From the NCBI RefSeq assembly GCF_000974485.1, contig NZ_BBOM01000004.1:1116001-1180000 (forward strand): a stretch of 64,000 nt of DNA, read 5' to 3'. The stretch comes from Streptomyces sp. NBRC 109706 (GTDB lineage: Bacteria > Actinomycetota > Actinomycetes > Streptomycetales > Streptomycetaceae). The translations under genes and the position numbers were made by a program. Within the stretch, counting starts at the first letter, position 1, and each line of letters begins with the position of its first letter. This document shows positions 27,153-34,031 of the stretch, one piece after another. The notes beneath the pieces were generated by a model. The model saw only the letters and a program-made list of their open reading frames with translations. It did no database searches and was not told the DNA's origin.

Positions 27153-27375
27153 CCGGTGGCCCGGTGGCCCGGTGGCCCGGTGGCCCGGTGGCCCGGTGGC
27201 CCGGTGGCCCGGTGGCCCGGTGGCCCGGTGGCCCGGTGGCCCGGTGGCCCGGTGGCCCGGTGGCCCGGTGGCCCGGTGGCCCGGTGGCCCGGTGGCCCGG
27301 TGGCCCGGTGGCCCGGTGGCCCGGTGGCCCGGTGGCCCGGTGGCCCGGTGGCCCGGTGGCCCGGTGGCCCGGTGG
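27153..27375. repeat. Perfect 8-bp minisatellite, about 28 copies of CCGGTGGC
   Basis: Twenty-seven complete and one 7/8 copy of CCGGTGGC (equally GGTGGCCC) run without a single substitution. Because 8 is not a multiple of 3, every forward frame encodes the same octapeptide PVARWPGG, and all six frames are open. This creates spurious long reading frames across the region. It lies in the 3' region between the rightward dehydrogenase and the leftward phosphodiesterase. It is not CRISPR: there are no spacers. Confidence 0.97.
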
Positions 27376-27440
27376 TGTTCGGACGGGGCGGCGGGTGGGT
27401 TCGGGGGCGATCGTGGGGTGCGTGGGCCCGGGGGGAGTCG

Positions 27441-27466
27441 CCCCGCCCCCGGGCCGGGGGGCGGGG
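27441..27466 (-). terminator. Terminator after the glycerophosphodiester phosphodiesterase gene
   Basis: CCCCGCCCCC and GGGGGCGGGG form a perfect 10-bp stem with a 6-base loop directly adjoining the stop codon of the leftward gene. Being symmetrical, it may also stop transcription coming from the dehydrogenase and minisatellite on the other side. The remaining bases of 26971-27466 hold only the repeats and GC-rich sequence. Confidence 0.6.
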
Positions 27467-28168
27467 TCAGCGGCGTCGGTGGGGTTCGTCGGCGACGGCG
27501 CGCAGGGTGCCGATGCGGTTGGTCATGATCACGGCGACGTCCAGATCGCGGAGTCGGCGCATGGTCCGGCGGCTGTCGACCGTCCAGGCGGCGACCTGGT
27601 AGCCGGCGTCCTGGGTCCAGCGGACCCGGGCCTGGTTCACCTGCCCCAGCGGGTAGTTGAGCCAGCGCGGCCGGACCTCGGCGAGCAGCGAGGGGCGCGG
27701 CGCGCCCGTCCGCTTCCAGGTGAGGGCGATCTCCGCGTCCGGCTCCGCGCGGCGCACCGCGCGCAGCGCGCCCGGATCGCCGCAGTACCAGACCCGGGCG
27801 GTCGAACCGGTGGCCCGCACCTCGTCGACCACCCCACGCGCCTGCTCGGGGGAACGTTCCGGCAGGTCCAGCAGGACCCGCACGCCGAGATCGGCGCAGT
27901 GCGCCAACGCCTCGGCCAGCGTGGGCACTCCGCCGCCGGTGAGCCGGCGGACCTCGGCGGCGGACAGCGCCGCGACCGGCGCGTCATGCCCCCACAGCCG
28001 GCGGAGCGTCGCGTCGTGCAGCACCACCGGCACACCGTCCGCCGTCGTCCGCACGTCCAACTCGACGGAGTCCGCGCCCGCTTCGGCGGCCGAGGTGAAG
28101 GAGGGCAGGGTGTTCTCCCTGACCCGGTAGGGGTCGCCCCGGTGGGCGACCGTGATCACCCCGCCCAT
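27467..28168 (-). CDS. Glycerophosphodiester phosphodiesterase family protein
   Basis: A 233-residue GDPD-fold enzyme, probably hydrolysing glycerophosphodiesters to glycerol-3-phosphate and an alcohol. The conserved N-terminal motifs are visible: AHRGDPYRVRENTLPSF (His-Arg and Glu-Asn-Thr), DSVELDVRTTADGVPVVLHD (metal-binding Glu-Leu-Asp and general-base His-Asp). The C-terminal VAAWTVDSRRTM is the usual W-T-V strand. It lacks a signal peptide, so it should be cytosolic. The ATG overlaps the 3' end of the deaminase gene by 13 bases, indicating co-transcription; the frame's extension beyond that is a shadow of the deaminase. Confidence 0.88.
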   Translation of the reverse strand: MGGVITVAHRGDPYRVRENTLPSFTSAAEAGADSVELDVRTTADGVPVVLHDATLRRLWGHDAPVAALSAAEVRRLTGGGVPTLAEALAHCADLGVRVLLDLPERSPEQARGVVDEVRATGSTARVWYCGDPGALRAVRRAEPDAEIALTWKRTGAPRPSLLAEVRPRWLNYPLGQVNQARVRWTQDAGYQVAAWTVDSRRTMRRLRDLDVAVIMTNRIGTLRAVADEPHRRR

Positions 28169-29238
28169 GTGGCGAGGTGGTCGTCGATCTCGGCGGTCAG
28201 CCGGGCCTTGCCGGCCGGGTCGAGGAACGAGGCGGCCACCGCGTTCCTGGCCAGGTCGGCGACGCCGGCCTCGTCCAGGTCCAACAGCCGCGCCGCGACC
28301 AGGTACTCCCGGCACAGGTCGGTGCCGAACATCGGCGGGTCGTCGGAGTTGATCGTCACCGGCACGCCCGCCTCGACCAGACGCGGCAGCGGGTGCTCGG
28401 CCAGGGACGAGACGGCGCCCGTCGCCACGTTGGAAGTGGGGCAGACCTCCAACGGGATTTGTTCGCGCGCCAGATGGGCCAGCAGCTCCGGGTCCTGGGC
28501 GGAGTTGATGCCGTGTCCGATCCGCTCGGCGCGCAGCGAGGTCAGGGCGTCCCACACGGTCTCGGGCCCTGTCGTCTCGCCGGCGTGCGGCACGCTGCGC
28601 AGGCCCGCGGCGATCGCCTGGTCGAAGACCGGCTTGAAGAGGGCGCGCGGCCACCCCTGCTCGGGGCCGCCGAGGCCGAACGAGACCAGGCCGTCCGGCT
28701 GTTGGCCCAGCGCACACGCCAGGGTGCCGTCGGCGGCCGGCAGGCCCAGCTCGCCGGGGATGTCGAAGCACCAGCGGAGCACCAGGCCCAGATCCCGCTC
28801 CGCCGTCACCCTGGCGTCCTCGATCGCTTCCACGATCGCCTCGTCGGGGATGCCGCGCAGCGCCAACGTGTAGGGCGTGACGGTCAGTTCGGCGTAGCGG
28901 ATGCGCTGCCTGGCCATGTCCCTGGCCACCTCGTAGGTCAACAGCCGCACATCCTCCGGGGTCTTGATCAGGTTGACCACGGAGATATAGACCTCGATGA
29001 AGTGCGCGAAGTCGCGGAAGGTGAAGAACTCGGCCAGTCGCTCCGGGTCCTTGGGCACCGGCGAGTCCGGGTGCCGGGCGGCCAGCTCGGCGACGATCCG
29101 GGGCGAGGCGGAGCCCACATGGTGCACATGCAGCTCGGCCTTGGGCAGCCCGGCGACAAACGCGGCGAGATCACCGCCGGTGGCGGGGGGTTCCGGCAGC
29201 TGGGACAAGACGCCTCCTCGGATTCGACCTGCGCTCAT
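28156..29238 (-). CDS. Adenosine deaminase-family protein, probably 6-aminodeoxyfutalosine deaminase
   Basis: A 360-residue amidohydrolase. Metal and catalytic residues are at His37/His39 (AELHVHHVGSA), His218/Glu221 (PHAGET), His242 (ERIGHG) and Asp299-Asp300 (NSDDPPMFG). Classical adenosine deaminases read HVHLDGA; the HVHHVGSA form is that of a Streptomyces enzyme class shown to deaminate 6-aminodeoxyfutalosine in the futalosine route to menaquinone. That assignment is from family knowledge. The annotated ATG has no ribosome binding site, whereas a TTG at 29208 (residue 11) is preceded by AGGAGG four bases away and may be the true start, giving 350 residues. Confidence 0.82.
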   Translation of the reverse strand: MSAGRIRGGVLSQLPEPPATGGDLAAFVAGLPKAELHVHHVGSASPRIVAELAARHPDSPVPKDPERLAEFFTFRDFAHFIEVYISVVNLIKTPEDVRLLTYEVARDMARQRIRYAELTVTPYTLALRGIPDEAIVEAIEDARVTAERDLGLVLRWCFDIPGELGLPAADGTLACALGQQPDGLVSFGLGGPEQGWPRALFKPVFDQAIAAGLRSVPHAGETTGPETVWDALTSLRAERIGHGINSAQDPELLAHLAREQIPLEVCPTSNVATGAVSSLAEHPLPRLVEAGVPVTINSDDPPMFGTDLCREYLVAARLLDLDEAGVADLARNAVAASFLDPAGKARLTAEIDDHLATWAG

Positions 29239-29304
29239 GGTAGGCGGGGCTTACGGAGCGCCCGCGGGCCCGTAGGGTTAGGGCTCGCAGAATGTGGAGG
29301 TGCC

Positions 29305-30240
29305 GTGCCCGAGGAACAGCATGCCTATCCGACTCGGCCAGCGGCGGAAGAGCCTCCGGCGACCCCGCCGCCCGGCGGACCGACGACCGCCCCCGGCACG
29401 CCGGTGCCGGGACAGTTCGCCGGCTGGTCCTCCGGCGCCACCCCGCCGCCCGGCGGCTACCCGGCGCCCCCGGTTTACCCGTCGCCGCCGTACCCCGGCT
29501 TCGTGCCGCCGCCACCGGCGCCGATCCGCAACGGGACGGGGCTGGCCGCGCTGATCCTGGGCGTCGTCGCCGCCTCCGTCAGCTGGACCGTGTTCCTCAG
29601 CCCGTTGGCCGTCTTCCTCGGCGTTCTCGCCGTGGCCTTCGGCCTGATAGGCGCCGGACGGGTCAAGCGCGGCGCCGCCACCAACCGCCCGGCCGCGCTC
29701 GGCGGGCTGTGGACGGGCGTCGGCGGCGCGGTCATAGGCATCGCGCTCACCGTGGTCCTGGTGCTCCGGGTCCTCGTGCCGACCGGGGTGGAGTCCGCGG
29801 CCGGCTCCGACTACCTCGCGGAGGCGGGCGACGAGGTCGTCTTCGAGGACGGCCTCATCGTCCGGATCGACCAGCCCCGACGGGAGGACCACGGCTCCGT
29901 CGAGCTGACCGTCAACCTGACCAACGGCTCGGACGGGTCCGTCGAGGTCTTCGACGACTCGATCCGGGCCCTGGTGGACGGCACCCGGCTGGAGTCGCAT
30001 CTGGTGTACCGGATCACCGCCGACGGGGGCGATCTGCCCCCCGGCGAGCAACGCAGCGTCGTCTTCCGGGTCGACGTCGGCAACGACGTCAGGGAACTGG
30101 GCATCGACTACGCGCCGGGCGCCGACTACGAGTACGCCTACTGGCAGTTGGCCCTTCCGGCCGACGGCGAGCCGGACGGGCCGCCGGGAGACGACCGGAA
30201 CACGGACGAGGACCCGCCCGGCACCAGCCTCGACGTCTGA
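29305..30240 (+). CDS. DUF4190-type membrane protein with extracytoplasmic DUF4352-like domain
   Basis: A 311-residue protein. The first 75 residues are Pro/Gly/Tyr-rich (APPVYPSPPYPGFVPPPPAP) and cytosolic. Two membrane helices at about 78-110 and 125-155 form a DUF4190-like unit, joined by GRVKRGAATNRPAAL. The outer C-terminal part is a beta-rich domain (IRIDQPRREDHGSVELTVNLTNG) similar to DUF4352 immunoglobulin-like domains, ending in an acidic tail. GTG 29305 follows GGAGG by four bases. The frame's long upstream extension is antisense to the deaminase. Function unknown. Confidence 0.8.
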   Translation: MPEEQHAYPTRPAAEEPPATPPPGGPTTAPGTPVPGQFAGWSSGATPPPGGYPAPPVYPSPPYPGFVPPPPAPIRNGTGLAALILGVVAASVSWTVFLSPLAVFLGVLAVAFGLIGAGRVKRGAATNRPAALGGLWTGVGGAVIGIALTVVLVLRVLVPTGVESAAGSDYLAEAGDEVVFEDGLIVRIDQPRREDHGSVELTVNLTNGSDGSVEVFDDSIRALVDGTRLESHLVYRITADGGDLPPGEQRSVVFRVDVGNDVRELGIDYAPGADYEYAYWQLALPADGEPDGPPGDDRNTDEDPPGTSLDV

Positions 30241-30371
30241 GAACCGCCCGCCCGCCGACCGCCCGCGCCAGAACCTCGCCGAAGTGGCGTAACGATCCAC
30301 CCGCGCCGCCCTCTCAGCCGGAGAGGGAGAGGACCGGCCCCTCCGGGGCCGGCGGGCAGAAGGGACGCGGG

Positions 30372-30845
30372 ATGCGAGACGAGAACGGCTCCAGGACGGC
30401 GCTGGAGTGGCTGGCCGCCGCGGCGCCCAGGCCGGCGACCTGTCGCTGGGAGTGGGAGCGCCAACCGCAGGGAGTGGCGCTGCTACCCGCCGGGCGGCTG
30501 TGGGACGTGCTGATCCTGCCGCCGGTGTTGGGCCTGGTCACCCTGGAGGTGCTGGGCCGGATCATCGACCGCCCCGGGCCGGTGCTGACGGACGGACGGC
30601 ACGGGCGGGTCGGCTTCTTCGTCCCCGCCGGCACCGCGGGACGCTGGCTCGGCACCGGGGTGCGGGCGGCGGGACGCGGCTCCTGGATCGTGGTGCCACG
30701 CCCCGACCGGATCGTCCCCGCCGCCCACTGGCTGGTGCCGCCGGACGGCTCCGGGGTGCTGACGGACCCCGCCGTCCTCGAACTGGCGATGCACGAGGCC
30801 GCCGCCACCGTGGCCGGGCCCCGCCGCCCCGACCTCGGCGGGTGA
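30372..30845 (+). CDS. Hypothetical protein (Streptomyces family, possibly prim-pol N-terminal-like)
   Basis: A 157-residue soluble protein. It contains LEWLAAAAPRPATCRWEWERQP, then LLPAGRLWDVLILPPVLGLVTLEVL, GRVGFFVPAGTAGRW and HWLVPPDGSGVLTDPAVLELAMHEA. This arrangement recalls small streptomycete proteins annotated as bifunctional primase/polymerase N-terminal-like, but I see no catalytic acidic triad, so an enzymatic role is doubtful. ATG 30372 is preceded by GAAGGGA. It lies alone between two unrelated genes and converges on gabT. Confidence 0.65.
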   Translation: MRDENGSRTALEWLAAAAPRPATCRWEWERQPQGVALLPAGRLWDVLILPPVLGLVTLEVLGRIIDRPGPVLTDGRHGRVGFFVPAGTAGRWLGTGVRAAGRGSWIVVPRPDRIVPAAHWLVPPDGSGVLTDPAVLELAMHEAAATVAGPRRPDLGG

Positions 30846-30886
30846 CCGGGCGACGGGTGACCGGCGGGCGGGGCACGCGGCGGCGC

Positions 30887-32245
30887 TCAGCTTCCGGCCA
30901 GTGCGCTCTCCAGGATGTCCAGGCCCTCGGCGAGCAGATCCTCGCCGATCACCAGGGGCGGCAGGAAACGCACCACATTGCCGTAGGTGCCGGTGGTCAG
31001 GACCAGCAGGCCCGCCCGGTGGCAGCGCGCCGCCACGGCGGCGGTGGTCGCCGGGTCGGGCTCCTTGCCGCCGGGCCGCACCAACTCGATCGCCACCATG
31101 GCGCCCCGGCCCCTGACATCGCCGATCACCGGGAACCGCTCGGCCAGCGCGCGCAGGCGCGGCAGCATGATCTCCTCGATCCGCCGCGCCCTGGCCGGCA
31201 GATCAAGCTCCCGCATGGTCTCGATCGCGCCCAGCGCCGCCGCGCAGGCCACCGGGTTGCCGCCGTAGGTGCCGCCAAGACCGCCCACATGGGCGGCGTC
31301 CATGATCTCGGCGCGGCCGGTGACCGCCGCCAGCGGCAGCCCGCCGGCGATGCCCTTGGCCGTGGTGATCAGATCGGGCACCAGACCCTCGTCCTCGGAG
31401 GCGAACCACTGTCCGGTGCGACAGAAACCGGACTGGATCTCGTCCGCGACCAGCACGATCCCGTGCTCTCGGGCGAACTCGGCGATCCGCGGCAGGAAGC
31501 CACGGGCCGGCACGATGAAACCGCCCTCGCCGAGGATCGGCTCCACCACGACGGCCGCCGTGTTGTCGGCGCCGACCTGCTTGGTGATCTGCTCGATCAC
31601 CTGCGCCGCCGCCTCCTCCGCGCACCGCTCGGGCCCGGTCAGCCAGCGGTAGGGATAGGCCATCGGCACCCGGTAGATCTCCGGCGCGAACGGGCCGAAG
31701 CCGTGCTTGTACGGCATGTCCTTGGCGGTCAGCGCCATGGTGAGGTTGGTGCGGCCGTGGTAGCCGTGCTCGAAGACCACCACCGCCTGCCGCTTGGTGT
31801 GGTACCGGGCGATCTTGACCGCGTTCTCCACCGCCTCGGCGCCGGAGTTCAGCAGGATCGACTTCTTGGCGTGGTCGCCCGGGGTGAGCCGGGCCAGCTC
31901 CTCGCAGACCTCGACATAGCCCTCGTAGGGCGTGACCATCGCGCAGGTGTGGGTGAACCGCCCCAGCTGTTCGGTGGCGCGCCGCACCACGGCCTCGGCG
32001 CTGTTGCCCACCGAGGTGACGGCGATCCCCGAGCCGAAGTCGATCAGCCGGTTGCCGTCCACGTCCTCGACGATCCCGCCGCCGGCCCTGGCGGCGAAGA
32101 CCGGCATCACGGTGCCGACACCCGCGGCCACCGTGGCCAGCTTCCGCGCCATCAACTCCTGGGACCTGGGCCCCGGGATCTCGGTGACCAGCCTGCGCTC
32201 CTGGGGGAGAGCGGGACCTCCGGCCCTTCCGTTCGTGTCGCTCAT
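30887..32245 (-). CDS. gabT: 4-aminobutyrate--2-oxoglutarate transaminase
   Basis: GabT (452 aa) is a class III PLP aminotransferase converting GABA and 2-oxoglutarate to succinate semialdehyde and glutamate. The PLP lysine is Lys297 (TTAKGIAGGLP), with Asp268 (VADEIQSGFCRTG) binding the cofactor. NSGAEAVENAVKIAR and GYHGRTNLTMALTAK match the GABA-transaminase subgroup. It probably works with the aldehyde dehydrogenase at 25.5 kb upstream in the pathway and the one at 38.3 kb downstream. Its ATG has GAGGAG nearby; a 164-base gap separates it from the ABC ATPase gene. Confidence 0.93.
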   Translation of the reverse strand: MSDTNGRAGGPALPQERRLVTEIPGPRSQELMARKLATVAAGVGTVMPVFAARAGGGIVEDVDGNRLIDFGSGIAVTSVGNSAEAVVRRATEQLGRFTHTCAMVTPYEGYVEVCEELARLTPGDHAKKSILLNSGAEAVENAVKIARYHTKRQAVVVFEHGYHGRTNLTMALTAKDMPYKHGFGPFAPEIYRVPMAYPYRWLTGPERCAEEAAAQVIEQITKQVGADNTAAVVVEPILGEGGFIVPARGFLPRIAEFAREHGIVLVADEIQSGFCRTGQWFASEDEGLVPDLITTAKGIAGGLPLAAVTGRAEIMDAAHVGGLGGTYGGNPVACAAALGAIETMRELDLPARARRIEEIMLPRLRALAERFPVIGDVRGRGAMVAIELVRPGGKEPDPATTAAVAARCHRAGLLVLTTGTYGNVVRFLPPLVIGEDLLAEGLDILESALAGS

Positions 32246-32409
32246 GAGTGGACTCCTCGTCGCGAAGGGGGTGCGTCGGGCACTTCCTCGCAGGCTAGGG
32301 CCGGACCAGCGCCCCGGGCACGCGCCACCACGGAGTCAACGGGGCACGGTTTTGGCCACTTCGGCACCTGGTGTGCCGCCACCCCGACGGCCGGGCACGC
32401 GGGGTGCGC

Positions 32410-33762
32410 TCAGGGCCGCGACACGGTGTCGTGCGGCGGGGCGGGGCAGATCCGCCGGCCGTCCTCGTCGAAGACGTACATCTGGTTCAGATCGACCAGC
32501 AGCGGCACCCGCTCGCCCAGCCGGGGCTGCGCCTCGGCGGGGATGCGCACCACCAGACCGTCCGTGATCCGGCCGGCGGCGGTGGCCGGCGGTCCCTCCG
32601 CCTCCTGCTGACCGGCCCCGGCCGGCTCCCGGGGGCTGCCGGCCGGTATGCGCCGCCGGCCCAGCAGCCGCCCGAGACCGCCGGCGCCGCCGAGCCGCGA
32701 ACGGCGCCCGACCCGGGACCGCTTGGCCGGCGGGCGCGGCGACTCAAGCCCCTCGACGCGCGCCGGACGCGCCCCCGTCGACACATGCACCAGCGACTCG
32801 TGCCCCTGGAACTCCACATGCTGCACCACGCCGTTGAGCAGCGCCTCGGTGGGCCGCATCTCCTGCGGGGAGGCGATCCTGGCCGCCTCCGAGCGCAGCC
32901 CCACCGTGATCTCCCGCCCCATCTGCACCCGCAGCATCTGGTGGTCCACGGACAACGGCTGCGGCAACTCGATACGTTGGGTGCCGAAGTCGATGCCCAT
33001 CCGGCCGCCGAGCGGCGCGTGCACCGTGGCCCGCAGCAGATTGATCCGCGGCGTGCCGACGAACGCCGCCACGAAGACGTTCTCCGGACGCTGGTAGACC
33101 GCCCTGGCGCTGTCCATCTGCTGGATCACGCCGTCGCGCATCACGGCCACCCGGTCGCCGAGCGACATCGCCTCGGCCTGGTCGTGCGTCACATAGACCG
33201 TGGTCACCCCGAGATGCCGGGTCAGCGTCGCGATCTCGGCCCGCAGCCGGGTGCGGAGCTTCGCGTCGAGGTTGGAGAGCGGCTCGTCCAACAGGAACGC
33301 GGAGGGCCGGCGGACGATGGCACGCCCCATCGCCACCCGCTGGCGCTCGCCGCCGGAGAGCTGCCCGGGATAGCGGTCCAGCAGGTCCTCGATGCCCAGC
33401 AGCCGGGCCGCCTCCCGCACCCGGGAGGTGGTGTCCTGCGACGGCGACTCGATGCGCAGCGGGAAGTCGATGTTCTGGCGGCCTGTCATGTTCGGGTAGA
33501 GGGCGTAGTGCTGGAAGACCATCGCCAACCGACGTTCACCCGGCGGTACCGCGTTGGACAGCTCGCCGTCGAAGAGCAGTTCCCCCGAGGTGATGTCCTC
33601 CAGACCCGCGATCATCCGCAACACCGTTGTCTTGCCGCAGCCGGAGGGACCGAGCAGCACCACGAACTCGCCGGGACGGATGTCCATGGACAGGCGATCC
33701 ACGGCGACCACGTCCCGTGGGTAGATCTTGGTCACGTCTCGCAGGGAGATGGCGCGTGTCAT
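32410..33762 (-). CDS. ABC transporter ATP-binding protein, UgpC/MsiK type
   Basis: A 450-residue importer ATPase. Walker A is GPSGCGKTT (38-46), the signature is LSGGERQRVAMGRAI (135-149), Walker B is AFLLDEPLSNLDAKLR, and the switch histidine is in YVTHDQAEAMSLGDRVAVM. The C-terminal regulatory domain of the sugar type is split by about 60 residues rich in Arg, Gly and Pro (RSRVGRRSRLGG and LLGRRRIPAG) at about 345-405. UgpC/MsiK-like ATPases can energise several sugar transporters. No permease sits beside it, so it could serve the ATPase-less transporter at 44-47.8 kb. Confidence 0.88.
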   Translation of the reverse strand: MTRAISLRDVTKIYPRDVVAVDRLSMDIRPGEFVVLLGPSGCGKTTVLRMIAGLEDITSGELLFDGELSNAVPPGERRLAMVFQHYALYPNMTGRQNIDFPLRIESPSQDTTSRVREAARLLGIEDLLDRYPGQLSGGERQRVAMGRAIVRRPSAFLLDEPLSNLDAKLRTRLRAEIATLTRHLGVTTVYVTHDQAEAMSLGDRVAVMRDGVIQQMDSARAVYQRPENVFVAAFVGTPRINLLRATVHAPLGGRMGIDFGTQRIELPQPLSVDHQMLRVQMGREITVGLRSEAARIASPQEMRPTEALLNGVVQHVEFQGHESLVHVSTGARPARVEGLESPRPPAKRSRVGRRSRLGGAGGLGRLLGRRRIPAGSPREPAGAGQQEAEGPPATAAGRITDGLVVRIPAEAQPRLGERVPLLVDLNQMYVFDEDGRRICPAPPHDTVSRP

Positions 33763-34031
33763 GGCGTTCCGCCCGTGGATTTCCTTGACTCGGGGATGAG
33801 CCAGGAACGTAGCGCACCAGATGTCCCAGGGGAACGCTTTCGTACAACTTGCCCCGCCGCATATTCGAGGACCTGTTCGCGCACCTCACACCGTCCGTTC
33901 GACGGGCGGCGCGGGAGGGTGACGGCTGCACTAGATTTGGCCGTGGACGAACGGTCGCCGAATCGGTCGGGCCCCTCCGACGTGACGACAACCGACGTTC
34001 GAGGCACGGCGGTTGGCATCATGGGGGACCA

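Noticed and set aside
27153..27375. CRISPR array
   Set aside because: The copies are contiguous 8-mers with no spacers and no cas genes nearby.
26986..28873. Rightward frames through the minisatellite (PVARWPGG repeat proteins)
   Set aside because: The repeat keeps every frame open by itself; no ribosome binding site, and downstream parts are antisense to the phosphodiesterase.
28177..29304. Long upstream extension of the DUF4190 gene through the deaminase region
   Set aside because: The extension is antisense to the deaminase; a strong GGAGG-GTG start exists at 29305.
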